A stretch of DNA of 64,000 nucleotides from Methylobacterium sp. UNC378MF (GTDB taxonomy: Bacteria > Pseudomonadota > Alphaproteobacteria > Rhizobiales > Beijerinckiaceae). Position 1 is the stretch's first letter. Every line of letters starts with the position of its first letter. The stretch spans positions 116,909 to 180,908 of the forward strand of contig NZ_FMWU01000015.1 in the NCBI RefSeq assembly GCF_900103195.1. The letters run 5' to 3'. The notes beneath the pieces were generated by a model. The model saw only the letters and a list, made by a program, of their open reading frames with translations. It ran no database searches and had not been told where the DNA came from. The translations under genes and the position numbers were made by a program. Positions 15,030 to 25,446 of this stretch are shown here, one piece after another.

Positions 15030-16202
15030 ATGGGAACGACCATGACGGGGACGGAGCGCGAGTCCGGGCGGAAGACGTCCGAGCGGACGGTGCTGCGCGT
15101 CCTCGAGGGCGAGGCGATCGGACCGCCTCCCGCCTGGATGATGCGCCAAGCCGGTCGCTACCTGCCGGAATACCGGGCGACCCGGGCGGAAGCCGGCTCG
15201 TTCCTCGACCTCTGCTACAGCCCGGATTTCGCCGTCGAGGTGACGCTCCAGCCGATCCGCCGCTTCGGCTTCGACGCGGCGATCCTGTTCTCCGACATCC
15301 TCGTCATCCCGCACGCGCTCGGCCAGGACGTGCGCTTCGTCGAGGGCGAGGGCCCGCGCCTCGACCCGCTCGACGGACGCGAGGCCTACGGCCGGCTGCG
15401 CGAGGCCGGCGACCCGGCGGTCATGACCCATCTCGCGCCGGTCTTCGAGACGGTGACGCGGCTGCGGGCGGAACTGCCGGACGAGACCACGCTGCTCGGC
15501 TTCTGCGGCGCACCCTGGACGGTGGCGAGCTACATGATCGGCGGCCGCGGCACGCCGGACCTCGCCCCCGCGCGGGCCCTGGCCGAGGGCGACACCGCCC
15601 TGGTCGACGCCCTGATCGACCGCCTCGTCACCGTGCAGACCGACTACCTCGTGCGCCAGCTCGAGGCCGGCGCCGATGCGGTGCAGATCTTCGAATCCCA
15701 TGCCGGCACCCTGCCGCGTCCGATGCCCGTTGCCCGGCCCGATTCCGGCGGCACGGTCGAGCCCGTCGGCGACGTCGCCGGGAGCGCCCTGCCGGACGCG
15801 CCCGCGGCGGACGCCCTTACCCGCTGGTCGCTGCAGCCGATCGCCCGGATGGTGGCCGGCGTCCGCGCCCGGGTGCCCGGCGCCAAGATCATCGTGTTCG
15901 CCCGCGGCTCGGGTCTCGACGGCCATGCGCGGGTGGTGCCGGAGACCAGCGCCGACGCGGTCGGGGTCGATTGGGGCGTGGACCTGAAGGCCCTGCGGGA
16001 AACGGTGCCGGCCACGACGGTGACGCAGGGCAACCTCCATCCCGACACGCTGATCCAAGGCGGCGCGGCCCTCGACGCGGCGGTGGATACCGTGCTGGCG
16101 GCGACCGCCGGCCTGCCGCACATCTTCAACCTCGGCCACGGCATCACGCCGCAGACGCCGGTTGCCCATGTCGAGCGGATGCTCGCGCGGCTGCGGGGCT
16201 GA
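15030..16202 (+). CDS. hemE: Uroporphyrinogen decarboxylase
   Basis: Converts uroporphyrinogen III to coproporphyrinogen III in haem, bacteriochlorophyll and cobalamin-branch tetrapyrrole synthesis. Active-site landmarks: [28 protein letters not shown] (catalytic Asp), SYMIGGRGT (Tyr), IFESHAGTL (Ser) and [12 protein letters not shown] (His). The usual SWAG is SHAG. Between HAGTL and [10 protein letters not shown] there are 36 residues rich in Gly, Pro and Val ([10 protein letters not shown] to AADALT) where most family members have about ten, giving 390 residues against the usual 345-355. The ATG at 15030 has a GGAG ribosome site. hemJ follows 7 nt after the stop. Confidence 0.95.
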   Translation: MGTTMTGTERESGRKTSERTVLRVLEGEAIGPPPAWMMRQAGRYLPEYRATRAEAGSFLDLCYSPDFAVEVTLQPIRRFGFDAAILFSDILVIPHALGQDVRFVEGEGPRLDPLDGREAYGRLREAGDPAVMTHLAPVFETVTRLRAELPDETTLLGFCGAPWTVASYMIGGRGTPDLAPARALAEGDTALVDALIDRLVTVQTDYLVRQLEAGADAVQIFESHAGTLPRPMPVARPDSGGTVEPVGDVAGSALPDAPAADALTRWSLQPIARMVAGVRARVPGAKIIVFARGSGLDGHARVVPETSADAVGVDWGVDLKALRETVPATTVTQGNLHPDTLIQGGAALDAAVDTVLAATAGLPHIFNLGHGITPQTPVAHVERMLARLRG

Positions 16203-16209
16203 GCCGCCT

Positions 16210-16641
16210 GTGCTGTACGACTGGATCAAGGCCGGCCACGTCATCAGCCTGATCGCCTGGATGGCCGGGATGCTCTACCTGCCCCGGCTGTTCGTCTATC
16301 ATGCGAGCCTGCCGCCGGGCTCGGAGGCGCAGAGCGCAACCTTCAAGGTGATGGAGCGCCGCCTGCTCAAGGCGATCATGAACCCCGCCATGATCGCCAC
16401 CTGGGCGTTCGGGCTCACGCTCGCCGGGATGAGCGGCTTCTACGCGAGCCCCTGGCTGCAGGCGAAGTTCGTGCTGGTCCTGGCGATGTCGGGGATCCAC
16501 GGTTGGCTCGCCCGGATGGTCAAGGATTTCGCCGCCGACCGGAACATCCGCGGCCACCGGTTCTACCGGGTGCTCAACGAGGTGCCGACGCTCCTGATGA
16601 TCGGCATCGTCATCCTGGCGATCGTGAAGCCGGGCCTTTGA
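16210..16641 (+). CDS. hemJ: Protoporphyrinogen oxidase HemJ
   Basis: Oxidises protoporphyrinogen IX to protoporphyrin IX at the inner membrane; the common bacterial type in alphaproteobacteria. 143 residues from the GTG at 16210 (MLYDWIKAGHVISLIAWMAGMLYLPRLFVYHA), with four membrane helices, the conserved His in KAGHVIS, and the later KFVLVLAMSGIHGW and GHRFYRVLNEVPTLLMIGIVI segments. The GTG is 7 nt after hemE's stop, so it is translated from the same transcript. hemE and hemJ flank the same pathway but not adjacent steps; the intermediate oxidase is elsewhere. Confidence 0.95.
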   Translation: MLYDWIKAGHVISLIAWMAGMLYLPRLFVYHASLPPGSEAQSATFKVMERRLLKAIMNPAMIATWAFGLTLAGMSGFYASPWLQAKFVLVLAMSGIHGWLARMVKDFAADRNIRGHRFYRVLNEVPTLLMIGIVILAIVKPGL

Positions 16642-16724
16642 TCCGGGGATCCGGGAATCCCGGAGCGATCCACCCTGCCGCCGCTCCGCGCGGAGCCTTT
16701 CCGCCAGATGGCCGTTGGCTGGCC

Positions 16725-17075
16725 ATGCCGAAGCCCCTCGTCGCCGCCCTGGTGCTGGCCGCCCTGACGAACCTCGCCCCGCCGCCCGCGCGGGCCGCGA
16801 GCTTCCCGTGCGACAAGGCCGAGGCTCCCGACGAGAGGGCGATCTGCGCCCATCTCCCCCTCAACGACCGGGACGTCGAGATGGCGACCCGGTTCGAGAT
16901 CCTGAAGAGCGTGCTGCCGATGGGCGGCCAAGCGAAGCTGCGCGACGACCAGGAGGCGTGGCTGCAGGAGCGCCGCGGCTGCGGCGGCGATATCGCCTGC
17001 CTCACCGCAGTCTACGACGCGCGGCTCAAGGTGCTGCGCGGGGTGCTGGCGGAATTTGCCAAGCAGGGGCCGTAA
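16725..17075 (+). CDS. Secreted LprI/DUF1311-like protein
   Basis: 116-residue protein with a signal peptide (about residues 1-25, VLAALTNLAPPPARAAS) and a four-cysteine mature domain: FPCDKAEAPDERAICAH, then LRDDQEAWLQERRGCGGDIACLTAVYDARLKVL. This is the LprI N-terminal/DUF1311 pattern, known from periplasmic proteins that include a lysozyme inhibitor of mycobacteria. The exact role in alphaproteobacteria is not known. It lies 83 nt after hemJ on the same strand and could be read through from hemEJ, or have its own promoter in that gap. Confidence 0.85.
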   Translation: MPKPLVAALVLAALTNLAPPPARAASFPCDKAEAPDERAICAHLPLNDRDVEMATRFEILKSVLPMGGQAKLRDDQEAWLQERRGCGGDIACLTAVYDARLKVLRGVLAEFAKQGP

Positions 17076-17135
17076 TAGCCGAGGGCGTCCGTGATAGCCG
17101 AAGCCTCACGCGGCAGACGAGATCCGGCGAACCGT

Positions 17136-18128
17136 TCACAACCGCGCCAGAAGCCGCTCCGCCAGCGGGTTCTCGGCCGCGAAGGCGTAGTCGACCCGCC
17201 GCACCGTGACGGCCCGCGCGCCGGCCTCGACCAGGGCGCCGGCCAGGTCGAACACCGCGGCCTCGGGACAGCGCAGCACGATCTCGCCGTCCGGGCCGCG
17301 CGGCGCGCCGTAGGGCAATTCGGCCTCGTGCAGGCCCGCCAGGGTGGCGAGGTCGATCGTGCCGCTCTCCGGCAGGGCGGCGCGGACCTCCCGGGTGGTC
17401 CGGGCGCGCTCCTCGGCGGCGATGCGGCCGAGCACGGTGCGGAGCGCGGCCCGCTGGCCCTCGCCCCAGGGGGCCTTGAGCGAGGCGACGAGATTGGCCT
17501 CCGAACGCAGGATGATGCCGTCGTCCAGCACCTTCAGGGCGTTGGCCGAGAGCGTCGCCCCCGTGGTGGTGATGTCGACCACGATCTCGGCCGAGCCCGC
17601 GGCCGGCGCCCCCTCGGTGGCGCCCAGGCTCTCGACGATCCGGTAATCGGCGACGCCCTTCTCGGCGAAGAACCGGCGGGTCAGGTTCACGTACTTGGTG
17701 GCGACCCGCAGGCGGCGCCCGTGGCGGGTGCGCATGCCGGCCGCGACCTCGTCGAGGTCGGACATGTCGCGCACGTCGATCCAGGCCTGGGGCACCGCCA
17801 CCACCACGGTGGCGTTGCCGAAGCCGAGCGGCGTCAGCAGCTCCACCTGGCCGCGCACGTCCGGCAGGGTCTCGCGGATCAGGTCCTCGCCGGTGACGCC
17901 GAGATGGGCGGCGCCCGAGGCGAGCTGCGCGGCGATCTCGGAGGCCGAGAGGTAGCGCACCTCGACGTCGGGGACGCCCAAGAGCTTGCCCCGGTAGTCG
18001 CGGGCGCCCGCGCCTTGCGCGAGTTTCAGCCCGGCCCGGCCGAAGAACGCGCTGGCATTCTCCTGCAGGCGGCCCTTGGACGGGACGGCGAGGATCAGCG
18101 GCAGGGCGGCCGCCTCCGAAGAAGTCAT
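17136..18128 (-). CDS. hisG: ATP phosphoribosyltransferase, catalytic subunit
   Basis: First step of histidine synthesis (ATP + PRPP). 330 residues: LAVPSKGRLQENASAFFGRAG, VRYLSASEIAAQLASGAAHLGVTGEDLI, RRLRVATKYVNLTRRFFAEKGV and the PRPP-binding loop EIVVDITTTGATLSANALKVLDDG. The C-terminus (about residues 225-330) is longer than in the short-form enzymes and ends in a predicted alpha/beta unit, ALVEAGARAVTVRRVDYAFAAENP, reminiscent of the long-form regulatory domain. Yet hisZ, which normally accompanies short HisG, is directly upstream and overlaps it by 4 nt. Confidence 0.95.
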   Translation of the reverse strand: MTSSEAAALPLILAVPSKGRLQENASAFFGRAGLKLAQGAGARDYRGKLLGVPDVEVRYLSASEIAAQLASGAAHLGVTGEDLIRETLPDVRGQVELLTPLGFGNATVVVAVPQAWIDVRDMSDLDEVAAGMRTRHGRRLRVATKYVNLTRRFFAEKGVADYRIVESLGATEGAPAAGSAEIVVDITTTGATLSANALKVLDDGIILRSEANLVASLKAPWGEGQRAALRTVLGRIAAEERARTTREVRAALPESGTIDLATLAGLHEAELPYGAPRGPDGEIVLRCPEAAVFDLAGALVEAGARAVTVRRVDYAFAAENPLAERLLARL

Positions 18129-19279
18129 CGGCCGGCTCCCGCAACGCGCTCGATCCAGAAGGTGCAGCCCACCGCGGGCAGCGGCGTCGGGCTGCCGAGA
18201 TGGCCGAGCAGGCCGTCGTAGCGGCCGCCGCCGACCAGGATCGGGCCCTCCCCTGACGCATCCCCCTGGGTCACCTCGAAGATGAAGCCGGTGTAGTAGT
18301 CGAGGTTGCGGGCGAAGCCGCCCTGGAAGCGGAACCGCTCGATCGGCAGGCCGCGGGCCGCGATGAAGCCGGTGCGCTCCTCGAACAGGTCGAGGGCGGC
18401 CGCGAGGGCGTCGTGCCGGATATTCGCGTCGGCGACCAGCGCCCGCAGGTCGCGGGCGGCGGCATCCGGATGGCCCGCGATCGCCCGGTAGCGGTCGAGG
18501 AGCAAGCGGTTCTCAGCGTTGAGCCCGGCCCCGCCATGAGCCTGCGCGGAGGCCTTGGCGAGGAAGCGCTCGGCGATCTCGCCGGCGCTGCGGCCGCCGA
18601 CGGCCGAGATCCCGGCGATCGCCAGCACGTCCTCCACGAAGGCGCGCACGCCGCGCGGGTCCTGGCCCTGGATCGCCGCCAGCAGGCCCGCGTGGGGATC
18701 CTCCGGACGGGTGCCCTCGGCGCCGTTGGTCACGGCATCGAGCGAGCGCCCGGCCGCCAGCGCCCGGAGCGTCCGGCGCTTGGCGGCGGGCGGGACCGCG
18801 AGCCCGTCGAGGAGCGCCACGGTCAGGCCCATGTCGCCGAGCCGCACCGCCGGATCGGTCCGGCCGAACAGCGCGAGGCCTTCCAGGGCGAGGCCCAGCA
18901 CCTCGGCGTCGGCCGCCGGCGTGTCGGTGCGCCCGATCGATTCGATCCCGGCCTGGAAGAACTCGTCGGGCTCGTCGGCGGCGAGCCGGAAGACCGGCCC
19001 GCAATAGCTGTAATCGGCAGCCCGCCCGTCGGCCTCGGCCCGGTGCAGGCGGCAGACCGGAATGGTGAATTCGGGCCGCAGGCACAGCTCGGCCCCGCCC
19101 GCATCCTGGGTGACGAAAATCCGCCGGCGGATGTCCTCGCCCGACAGTTCGAGGAACGGCTCCAGCGGCTGCAGCACCGGCGGCGTCACGGGCCGGTAGC
19201 CCGCCGCCGCCAGATGCGCGGAGAGCCGCGCGCGCGCCGCGTCCCCCGCCCCCGTCTCGCCCGCCTCCGGTCGTGTCAT
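18125..19279 (-). CDS. hisZ: ATP phosphoribosyltransferase regulatory subunit
   Basis: Catalytically dead paralogue of histidyl-tRNA synthetase that activates HisG and mediates histidine feedback. 384 residues with class-II synthetase-like core: [62 protein letters not shown], and near the C-terminus [13 protein letters not shown] and [14 protein letters not shown]. It lacks an anticodon-binding domain, and there is no full class-II motif 2 arginine set. Ends inside the hisG start (ATGA overlap), so the two subunits are made in step. hisS lies 2.2 kb further upstream on the same strand. Confidence 0.95.
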   Translation of the reverse strand: MTRPEAGETGAGDAARARLSAHLAAAGYRPVTPPVLQPLEPFLELSGEDIRRRIFVTQDAGGAELCLRPEFTIPVCRLHRAEADGRAADYSYCGPVFRLAADEPDEFFQAGIESIGRTDTPAADAEVLGLALEGLALFGRTDPAVRLGDMGLTVALLDGLAVPPAAKRRTLRALAAGRSLDAVTNGAEGTRPEDPHAGLLAAIQGQDPRGVRAFVEDVLAIAGISAVGGRSAGEIAERFLAKASAQAHGGAGLNAENRLLLDRYRAIAGHPDAAARDLRALVADANIRHDALAAALDLFEERTGFIAARGLPIERFRFQGGFARNLDYYTGFIFEVTQGDASGEGPILVGGGRYDGLLGHLGSPTPLPAVGCTFWIERVAGAGR

Positions 19280-19411
19280 CGCAATCCACCTCGCGGGCGC
19301 TCTGTAGCAACCGCGATCGGACTTGGCGACACACCCCCGGGAAGCGTGCGGCCGGCGCGGTGCGCAGGACTGCGCAGAAGGCCCTTCACGGCCCCTCGAA
19401 GGGCCGGAGCC

Positions 19412-19427
19412 TTAACGGAACCATAAC
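19412..19427 (+). promoter_or_regulatory. CtrA-like site upstream of the chemoreceptor gene
   Basis: TTAA-(CGGAACC)-ATAAC, one mismatch from the CtrA consensus TTAA-N7-TTAAC, 50 nt before the GTG start of the MCP gene. CtrA commonly controls motility and chemotaxis genes in alphaproteobacteria, which fits the target. Confidence 0.5.
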
Positions 19428-19476
19428 GCCGAGGCGCCACGATAGGCGCAGAACTCCGACACGCGGTGGACGTCCC

Positions 19477-21162
19477 GTGCACCTCCCCTTCCGCCTCAGG
19501 GCGCAGTTCCTCGTGCTCGCCGGTCTGATCGGCCTCATCGTGGTCGGCGTCGGCGCCCAGGCCGCCCTTCGGGTCTGGCAGAGCGCGGCGGTCACCCAGG
19601 AGATCGGCGACCGGCTGCTGCCGACGGTCGACCTGCTCGGCAACCTGCGCGCCACCATGACCCGCGTGCGCCTCGGCGCCACCCGGGTCATCGACGAGAC
19701 GGAGCCGCACGCCCACGCCCAGGCCCGGGAGCGCAACGCGGCGCGCATCGCCGAGATGCAGGACCTGATCGGCACCTTCGCGGCCCTGCCGGGGAGCCCC
19801 GAGACGGTTACGGGCTTCAGGGCCTTCTCCGCGCAGTGGCAGGCCTATCTCGAGGCGCAGACGGACGCCTTCGCCCGCGTGGCCGGCGGCGACGCGGCCG
19901 GAGGACGGGCCGCCTTCAACGGTCCCGCCAACAAGCTCTACGACACCGCGTGGAAGAGCCTGGACGCCCTGAAGGCCTCGGCGAGCCAGGCGGCGCACGG
20001 GGCGGCCGGTCAGGTGCGCGAGACCAGCGCGGCGACCCTGACCACGATCCTCGTGGGCACCGGCCTCGGCGCCGCCCTGGCGCTGGTCCTGATGGCGTGG
20101 CTCGCCCGCGACATCGCGGGCCGCGCCCTGCGGGTCGCCGCCGCCATGACGGAGCTGGCCGCCGGCAATGCCGACGTGGCGGTGCCCTGCACTGAGCGGC
20201 ACGACGAGATCGCCGAGATCGCCCGCGCGGCGCTCGGCTTCCGGGCCAGCCTGGAGCGCAACCGGGCACTGGAGGCCGAGGCGGCCGTGGCCCGGGCCGG
20301 CACGGAGGCGCAGCGCCGGGCCGCGATGCACGCCCTGGCCGAATCCTTCGAGGGCAGCGTCGGCGGCGTGATCGCGGCCGTGGCCGCGGCGGCCGCGCAG
20401 CTCCAGGCCACCGCCCGCAGCATGAGCGCCGTGGCGGCCCAGGCCTCGGCCCGGTCGGGGGGCGTCGCCCGGGCGGCCGGAGAGGCCGCCAACAATGTCG
20501 GCACGGTGGCGGCGGCGGCCGAGCAGCTCGGCGCCTCCGTGCGGGAGATCGGCCGGCAGGTCCAGGCCTCGGCCGGGCTGGCGCAGGGGGCGGTCGCGGA
20601 ATCCGGCCAGACCGTGGCGCTCGTCCAGGATCTCAGCACCGCCGCGTCCCGGATCGGCGACGTGGTGGCGCTGATCTCCGGCATCGCCGCCCAGACGAAC
20701 CTGCTGGCGCTCAACGCCACGATCGAGGCGGCCCGTGCCGGCGCGGCCGGACGCGGCTTCGCGGTGGTGGCCGCCGAGGTGAAGGCGCTCGCCGAGCAGA
20801 CGGCCCGGGCCACGGAGGAGATTTCCGGGCAGGTCGGACGGATCCAGGATTCCACCGGCCACGCCGTCGGCGCGATCGACGGGATCGGCGGCCGCATCCG
20901 CGAGATCAGCACGGTCGCCGCCTCGATCGCGGCCGCCGTCGAGGAGCAGGGCGCGGCCACGCAGGAGATCGTGCGCAACGTCTCCGCGGCGGCGGCGGGG
21001 ACCGACGCGGTCACCGACAACGTCGTCGGCCTGGCCGGGGCCGCCGACGAGACGGGCGCGGCCGCCTCCCAGGTCCTGGCCTCGGCCAACGCCCTGTCGC
21101 GCGAGTCGGAACGGCTCGGTGACGCGGTCGCCCAGTTCCTGTCCGGGCTGCGGGCGGCCTGA
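19477..21162 (+). CDS. Methyl-accepting chemotaxis protein (transmembrane)
   Basis: 561 residues from GTG 19477. Order: short cytoplasmic N-terminus, TM1 (about 10-31), a helical periplasmic sensor of about 155 residues resembling a four-helix bundle, TM2 (about 187-208), HAMP (about 209-262), and the MCP signalling domain with the hairpin tip [42 protein letters not shown] (about 398-440). The C-terminus (FLSGLRAA) has no CheR/CheB-binding pentapeptide. No che genes are adjacent, so it is an orphan receptor; ligand unknown. It sits opposite in strand to, and between, hisZ and hisS, with a CtrA-like site in its promoter region. Confidence 0.93.
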   Translation: MHLPFRLRAQFLVLAGLIGLIVVGVGAQAALRVWQSAAVTQEIGDRLLPTVDLLGNLRATMTRVRLGATRVIDETEPHAHAQARERNAARIAEMQDLIGTFAALPGSPETVTGFRAFSAQWQAYLEAQTDAFARVAGGDAAGGRAAFNGPANKLYDTAWKSLDALKASASQAAHGAAGQVRETSAATLTTILVGTGLGAALALVLMAWLARDIAGRALRVAAAMTELAAGNADVAVPCTERHDEIAEIARAALGFRASLERNRALEAEAAVARAGTEAQRRAAMHALAESFEGSVGGVIAAVAAAAAQLQATARSMSAVAAQASARSGGVARAAGEAANNVGTVAAAAEQLGASVREIGRQVQASAGLAQGAVAESGQTVALVQDLSTAASRIGDVVALISGIAAQTNLLALNATIEAARAGAAGRGFAVVAAEVKALAEQTARATEEISGQVGRIQDSTGHAVGAIDGIGGRIREISTVAASIAAAVEEQGAATQEIVRNVSAAAAGTDAVTDNVVGLAGAADETGAAASQVLASANALSRESERLGDAVAQFLSGLRAA

Positions 21163-21178
21163 GGGTCCGCGCCGCCTC

Positions 21179-21436
21179 TCAGAGCGGCCGGAGGCTGCCG
21201 AGCCGGGCGCCGCGGGGGCGACGCGCGGGTTTGCGCCGGACCAGCAGCACAGCCACGGCCGGGGCGCCCGCCATCCCGGCGCTCAGGACCGGCGCGCTGC
21301 CGGTTCCCGGCGTGGCCTGGGCGGTGGCGCTCGGCAGGCGGTTGAGGGCCGGTCTGTCCGCCCGGGCCGGCAGGGCCCCGACCAGGGTGCCGGCGAAGAC
21401 CAGCCCGGTGGACAGGATCAGGAGCGTCGCGCGCAT
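21179..21436 (-). CDS. Small exported or membrane hypothetical protein
   Basis: 85 residues, MRATLLILSTGLVFAGTLVGALPARA as a signal peptide (Ala-Arg-Ala cleavage site), then a Ser/Ala/Pro-rich linker, a possible hydrophobic segment AGMAGAPAVAVLLV, and a basic tail (RRKPARRPRGARL). A GGAGAAG ribosome-binding site lies 6 nt before the ATG, which supports reality. No family recognised. It converges on the MCP gene (16-bp gap) and lies upstream-of-nothing on its own strand except hisZ 1.9 kb away. Confidence 0.55.
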   Translation of the reverse strand: MRATLLILSTGLVFAGTLVGALPARADRPALNRLPSATAQATPGTGSAPVLSAGMAGAPAVAVLLVRRKPARRPRGARLGSLRPL

Positions 21437-21529
21437 GCCGGCTTCTCCGCGGCGCCGGGGCGGGCAGACACGCGAGCACCGGCGGAAGGACAACGTTCCG
21501 GAGGCCGCCGCGTTCGATGCGCGAAGGCC

Positions 21530-23065
21530 TTACTGCGCGGCGGCCGGGAAGTGCCGGCTCAGCACGGCGCGGACCTGCGCCACCATGTCGGCCTCGGGGC
21601 ACGAGACCTGCGCGGGCCGCGCCGCCTTCCATTCGGCGTTGCTGGCGATGGATTCGGCCGCCTGGGCGCCCGCGATCAGGTCCTTGATCTGGACCTCGCC
21701 GGCCAGCCGCTCGTTCGAGCCCTGGATGATGGCCACCGGGGCGCGGCGGCGGTCGGCGTACTTCATCTGCGCCTTCATGCCGGCGGCGCCGAGGTAGAGC
21801 TCGGCCCGGATGCCGTCGGCGCGCAGGAGCGCGACGAGCCGCTGGTAATCGGCCATGTTCTCCCGGTCGAGGACCAGCACCACCACCGGCCCGGGCGCCT
21901 CGGTGCCGGCGATCAGGGGGCTGCCCACCAGCTGCAGGGCCGAGAACAGCCGCGAGACGCCGATCGAGAAGCCGGTGGCCGGGACCGGCTCGGCCCGGAA
22001 CCGGCCGACGAGTCCGTCGTAGCGTCCGCCGCCCGCCACCGAGCCGAAGCGCACGGTCTGGCCGTCCTCGTTGGTGACCGGGAAGGTCAACTCGGCCTCG
22101 TAGACCGGGCCCGTGTAGTACTCGAGGCCGCGCACCACGCTCGGGTCGGCCCGGATCACGTCGTGGCCGTAGCCGGCGGCGGCGCAGAGGCGCATGATCG
22201 CGTGCAGCTCGGCGATGCCCTCGCGCCCGGTCTCGGATTGGCCCACCGCGTCGTGCCAGCCGCCGAAGAATTTTTCCCAGAACGCCACCTTGTCGGCGCC
22301 GTCCGCGGCATCGGCCTGGAACGACACGTAGGCGAGGATCCGGCCGACCGCCGCCGCGTCGAGGCCCGCGCCCTTGGTGAAGTCGCCGCTCTCGTCCTTG
22401 CGGCCGGCCCCGAGCAGGTCGCGCACGCCGTCGACGCCGAGCCGGTCGAGCTTGTCGATCGCCCGCAGCACGGTGAGGCGCTGGCCGGCCTTGTCGGGAC
22501 CTGCGAGCCCGATCGCCTCCATGACGCCGTCGAGCACCTTCCGGTTGTTGACCTTGACCACGTACCGGCCGCCGAGCCCGAGGCGGTTCAGGGTGTCGGC
22601 CATCAGCATGCAGGTCTCGGCATCGGCCGCGACGCTGCCGGCGCCGACGATGTCGGCGTCGAACTGCATGAACTGGCGGAAGCGGCCCGGCCCCGGCTTC
22701 TCGTTACGGAAGACGTAGCCGGCCCGGTAGCTGCGATAGGGCTTGGGCAGGGCGTCGTAGTTCTCGGCCACGAACCGGGCCAGCGGCGCCGTCAGGTCGT
22801 AGCGGAGCGACAGCCACGCCTCGTCGTCGTCCTGGAACGAGAACACGCCCGCGTTCGGGCGGTCGAGGTCGGGCAGGAATTTTCCGAGCGACTCGGTGTA
22901 CTCGACGAAGGGGGTTTCCAGGGCCTCGAACCCGTAGAGCTCGAAGCTCTTGCGGATCGTCTCCAGCATCCGCCCCTGGGCGGCGATCTCGCCGGCGCGC
23001 CGGTCGACGAAGCCGCGCGGCAGGCGGGGCTTCAGGGTCTCGGCCTTGCTCTCGGCCTTGGACAT
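21530..23065 (-). CDS. hisS: Histidyl-tRNA synthetase
   Basis: Class II aminoacyl-tRNA synthetase charging tRNA-His. 511 residues with motif 1 region [18 protein letters not shown], motif 2 [25 protein letters not shown], the HisA motif [15 protein letters not shown], motif 3 [11 protein letters not shown]...[13 protein letters not shown], and a C-terminal anticodon-binding domain (about 405-511). The family variant with an internal insertion matches other alphaproteobacteria. Upstream of it on the same strand is a DUF3429 gene; hisZ/hisG lie downstream beyond the chemoreceptor. Confidence 0.96.
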   Translation of the reverse strand: MSKAESKAETLKPRLPRGFVDRRAGEIAAQGRMLETIRKSFELYGFEALETPFVEYTESLGKFLPDLDRPNAGVFSFQDDDEAWLSLRYDLTAPLARFVAENYDALPKPYRSYRAGYVFRNEKPGPGRFRQFMQFDADIVGAGSVAADAETCMLMADTLNRLGLGGRYVVKVNNRKVLDGVMEAIGLAGPDKAGQRLTVLRAIDKLDRLGVDGVRDLLGAGRKDESGDFTKGAGLDAAAVGRILAYVSFQADAADGADKVAFWEKFFGGWHDAVGQSETGREGIAELHAIMRLCAAAGYGHDVIRADPSVVRGLEYYTGPVYEAELTFPVTNEDGQTVRFGSVAGGGRYDGLVGRFRAEPVPATGFSIGVSRLFSALQLVGSPLIAGTEAPGPVVVLVLDRENMADYQRLVALLRADGIRAELYLGAAGMKAQMKYADRRRAPVAIIQGSNERLAGEVQIKDLIAGAQAAESIASNAEWKAARPAQVSCPEADMVAQVRAVLSRHFPAAAQ

Positions 23066-23197
23066 GGTCGTCTTCGCTTCTTGCGGGCCCGGAATCCGGG
23101 TCCAGCATCCGGAGTGACGCGTTCCCGACGGGGCGGGATGTTGAGGCCGGGCTCTAAAGCATGACGGCGGCGAGCGGCAAGGTTGTCGGTGCGACGC

Positions 23198-23701
23198 TCA
23201 GTACGGTGCCGTCAGCTTGAGCCAGAGCAGGGCAGCGAGGCTCACCACGGCGATCGGCATCTGTAGCGGGCGCAGGCGGCCATGCGCCAGCGGCACCTCG
23301 CCGGCGCGCGCCGCGATCGGGTCGAGGATCCCGATGGCGGCGTAGCCGAGGATCAGCATCGCGAGCGCCGGCACCGCCTTGCCCATCACGGCGGCGAACA
23401 AGCTGGCCAGTCCGAGGCCGTACAGGACCAGCATCGTCACGATCTGCGCCACCTGCGGCCCGCCCTCGGTCCGGAAGCTGACCCCCCGGCGTACCCCGGC
23501 CAGGAACAGCAGGATCGAGGCCGCATAGAGAAGGGTGAACAGCGCCACCAGATAGTCGAGGGGCTGGCCGTTCAGCCACCACGCCACCGCGGTGCCGAGA
23601 GCGATCGGCACCATGGGGCCGAAGCCGAAGACGATGTCGAGCCAGGGGATCCGGCGCGGCTCGTGGGTGGTGAGGGTGCGTCCGGTGGCGTCGTCGCGCA
23701 T
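23198..23701 (-). CDS. DUF3429 family membrane protein
   Basis: 167 residues with five hydrophobic helices (IVFGFGPMVPIALGTAVAWW, YLVALFTLLYAASILLFLAG, VAQIVTMLVLYGLGLASLFAAV, ALAMLILGYAAIGI, MPIAVVSLAALLWLKL). The start-to-end pattern, including F-G-x-x-P and the final PLQMPIAVVSLAALLWLKL, is that of the DUF3429 family of inner-membrane proteins, whose function is not known. Only the gene 133 bp downstream, hisS, shares its strand. It diverges from rho with a 355-bp gap. Confidence 0.85.
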   Translation of the reverse strand: MRDDATGRTLTTHEPRRIPWLDIVFGFGPMVPIALGTAVAWWLNGQPLDYLVALFTLLYAASILLFLAGVRRGVSFRTEGGPQVAQIVTMLVLYGLGLASLFAAVMGKAVPALAMLILGYAAIGILDPIAARAGEVPLAHGRLRPLQMPIAVVSLAALLWLKLTAPY

Positions 23702-23840
23702 GGCGGTCAGGGAAACTCTCGGTTGGACGGTCTGCTGCGCTGCAGCGCCGGGACGGGGAACGGCCGCGCGCCGGCCCGGTTCCGATGACCCCGTCCCGGG
23801 CCCGTCTGCCTAGCGCCGGCACGGCGCCCCGGCGAGGCCC

Positions 23841-23869
23841 TTGAGTGCAGGAGAAAAAGGCGTTATCTG
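23841..23869 (+). promoter_or_regulatory. Candidate rho promoter
   Basis: TTGAGT (23841-23846), 17-nt spacer, TATCTG (23864-23869): an acceptable housekeeping-sigma promoter about 190 nt upstream of rho. The long leader fits known autoregulation of rho by attenuation. The rest of the gap 23702-24056 shows nothing else recognisable. Confidence 0.35.
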
Positions 23870-24056
23870 TGTGTGGCCCTCATCACAAGGTCTGCGCCGC
23901 AGCGCGCCCGTGAGCCGCGAGGGACCTGCCTCATCGGTTTCGCCAATCTGACCCGGGCCCCTCGCCGCAGCGCGGCCCGCTCTCCGGCGCCCATCCCCCG
24001 GGTGCCTGGCACTGAACCGGCCCTCCCACCTTCTTCCGTCGGTTGCAAGACACCCC

Positions 24057-25418
24057 ATGACGCCAAACCCCGACGCCCTCGCCGACATCGAGACCGCGGA
24101 GCCGGCCGATGCGCCCACCGATCGGCCCACCATGCCTGCCGCCCTCGAGGGCGTCCGCGAGGTCAAGCTCCAGGACCTCAAGTCGAAGACGCCCACCGAC
24201 CTGACGGCCTTCGCCGAGGAGGTCGAGGTCGAGAACGCCTCGACCATGCGCAAGCAGGAGCTGATGTTCGCGATCCTGAAGCAGCTCGCTGCCAAGGAGG
24301 TCGAGATCATCGGCTCGGGCACCGTCGAGGTGCTGCAGGACGGCTTCGGCTTCCTGCGCTCCTCCGACTCGAACTACCTGCCGGGTCCCGACGACATCTA
24401 CATCTCCCCGACCCAGATCCGCCGCTTCGGCCTGCGGACCGGCGACACCGTCGAGGGCCCGATTCGCGGTCCCAAGGACGGCGAGCGCTACTTCGCGCTC
24501 CTGAAGGTCAACACGATCAACTTCGAGAACCCGGAGAAGATCAAGCACAAGGTCCACTTCGACAACCTGACGCCGCTCTTCCCGACGAAGCGCTTCAAGC
24601 TCGAACTCGAGAATCCGACCAAGAAGGATTTCTCACCCCGGATCATCGACATCGTCTCGCCGATCGGCAAGGGCCAGCGTGCCCTGATCGTGGCGCCGCC
24701 GCGCACGGGTAAGACCGTGCTGATGCAGAACATCGCCCAGTCGATCACCCTGAACCATCCCGAGTGCTACCTGATCGTGCTGCTCATCGACGAGCGGCCC
24801 GAGGAGGTCACCGACATGCAGCGCTCGGTGAAGGGCGAGGTCATCGCCTCGACCTTCGACGAGCCGGCCACCCGCCACGTGCAGGTCGCCGAGATGGTGA
24901 TCGAGAAGGCCAAGCGCCTCGTGGAGCACGGGCGCGACGTCGTCATCCTGCTCGACTCGATCACACGCCTCGGCCGCGCCTACAACACCGTGGTGCCGTC
25001 TTCCGGCAAGGTGCTGACCGGCGGTGTCGACGCCAACGCCCTGCAGCGGCCCAAGCGCTTCTTCGGCGCCGCCCGCAACATCGAGGAGGGTGGCTCGCTC
25101 TCGATCATCGCCACCGCGCTCATCGACACCGGCTCGCGCATGGACGAGGTGATCTTCGAGGAGTTCAAGGGCACCGGCAACTCCGAGATCATCCTGGACC
25201 GCAAGGTCTCCGACAAGCGCATCTTCCCGGCGATCGACATCACCCGCTCCGGCACCCGCAAGGAGGAGCTGCTGGTCCCGCCGGACGCGCTCAAGAAGAC
25301 TTACGTGCTGCGCCGCATCCTCAACCCGATGGGCGTCACCGACGCGATCGAGTTCCTGCTCGACAAGCTGCGCCAGACCAAGAGCAACAGCGACTTCTTC
25401 GACTCGATGAACACCTGA
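24057..25418 (+). CDS. rho: Transcription termination factor Rho
   Basis: Hexameric RNA-dependent ATPase/helicase that ends transcription. 453 residues: N-terminal SAP-like domain ([22 protein letters not shown]), cold-shock-like RNA-binding domain ([39 protein letters not shown]), then the RecA-like core with Walker A APPRTGKT, Walker [18 protein letters not shown], the Q/R-loops [23 protein letters not shown] and [14 protein letters not shown]. The first 30 residues (acidic, Pro/Ala-rich) extend beyond the E. coli protein, common in alphaproteobacteria. Monocistronic. Confidence 0.97.
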   Translation: MTPNPDALADIETAEPADAPTDRPTMPAALEGVREVKLQDLKSKTPTDLTAFAEEVEVENASTMRKQELMFAILKQLAAKEVEIIGSGTVEVLQDGFGFLRSSDSNYLPGPDDIYISPTQIRRFGLRTGDTVEGPIRGPKDGERYFALLKVNTINFENPEKIKHKVHFDNLTPLFPTKRFKLELENPTKKDFSPRIIDIVSPIGKGQRALIVAPPRTGKTVLMQNIAQSITLNHPECYLIVLLIDERPEEVTDMQRSVKGEVIASTFDEPATRHVQVAEMVIEKAKRLVEHGRDVVILLDSITRLGRAYNTVVPSSGKVLTGGVDANALQRPKRFFGAARNIEEGGSLSIIATALIDTGSRMDEVIFEEFKGTGNSEIILDRKVSDKRIFPAIDITRSGTRKEELLVPPDALKKTYVLRRILNPMGVTDAIEFLLDKLRQTKSNSDFFDSMNT

Positions 25419-25446
25419 GGCGGCGGCTCGACGGGCATCCCGACCC

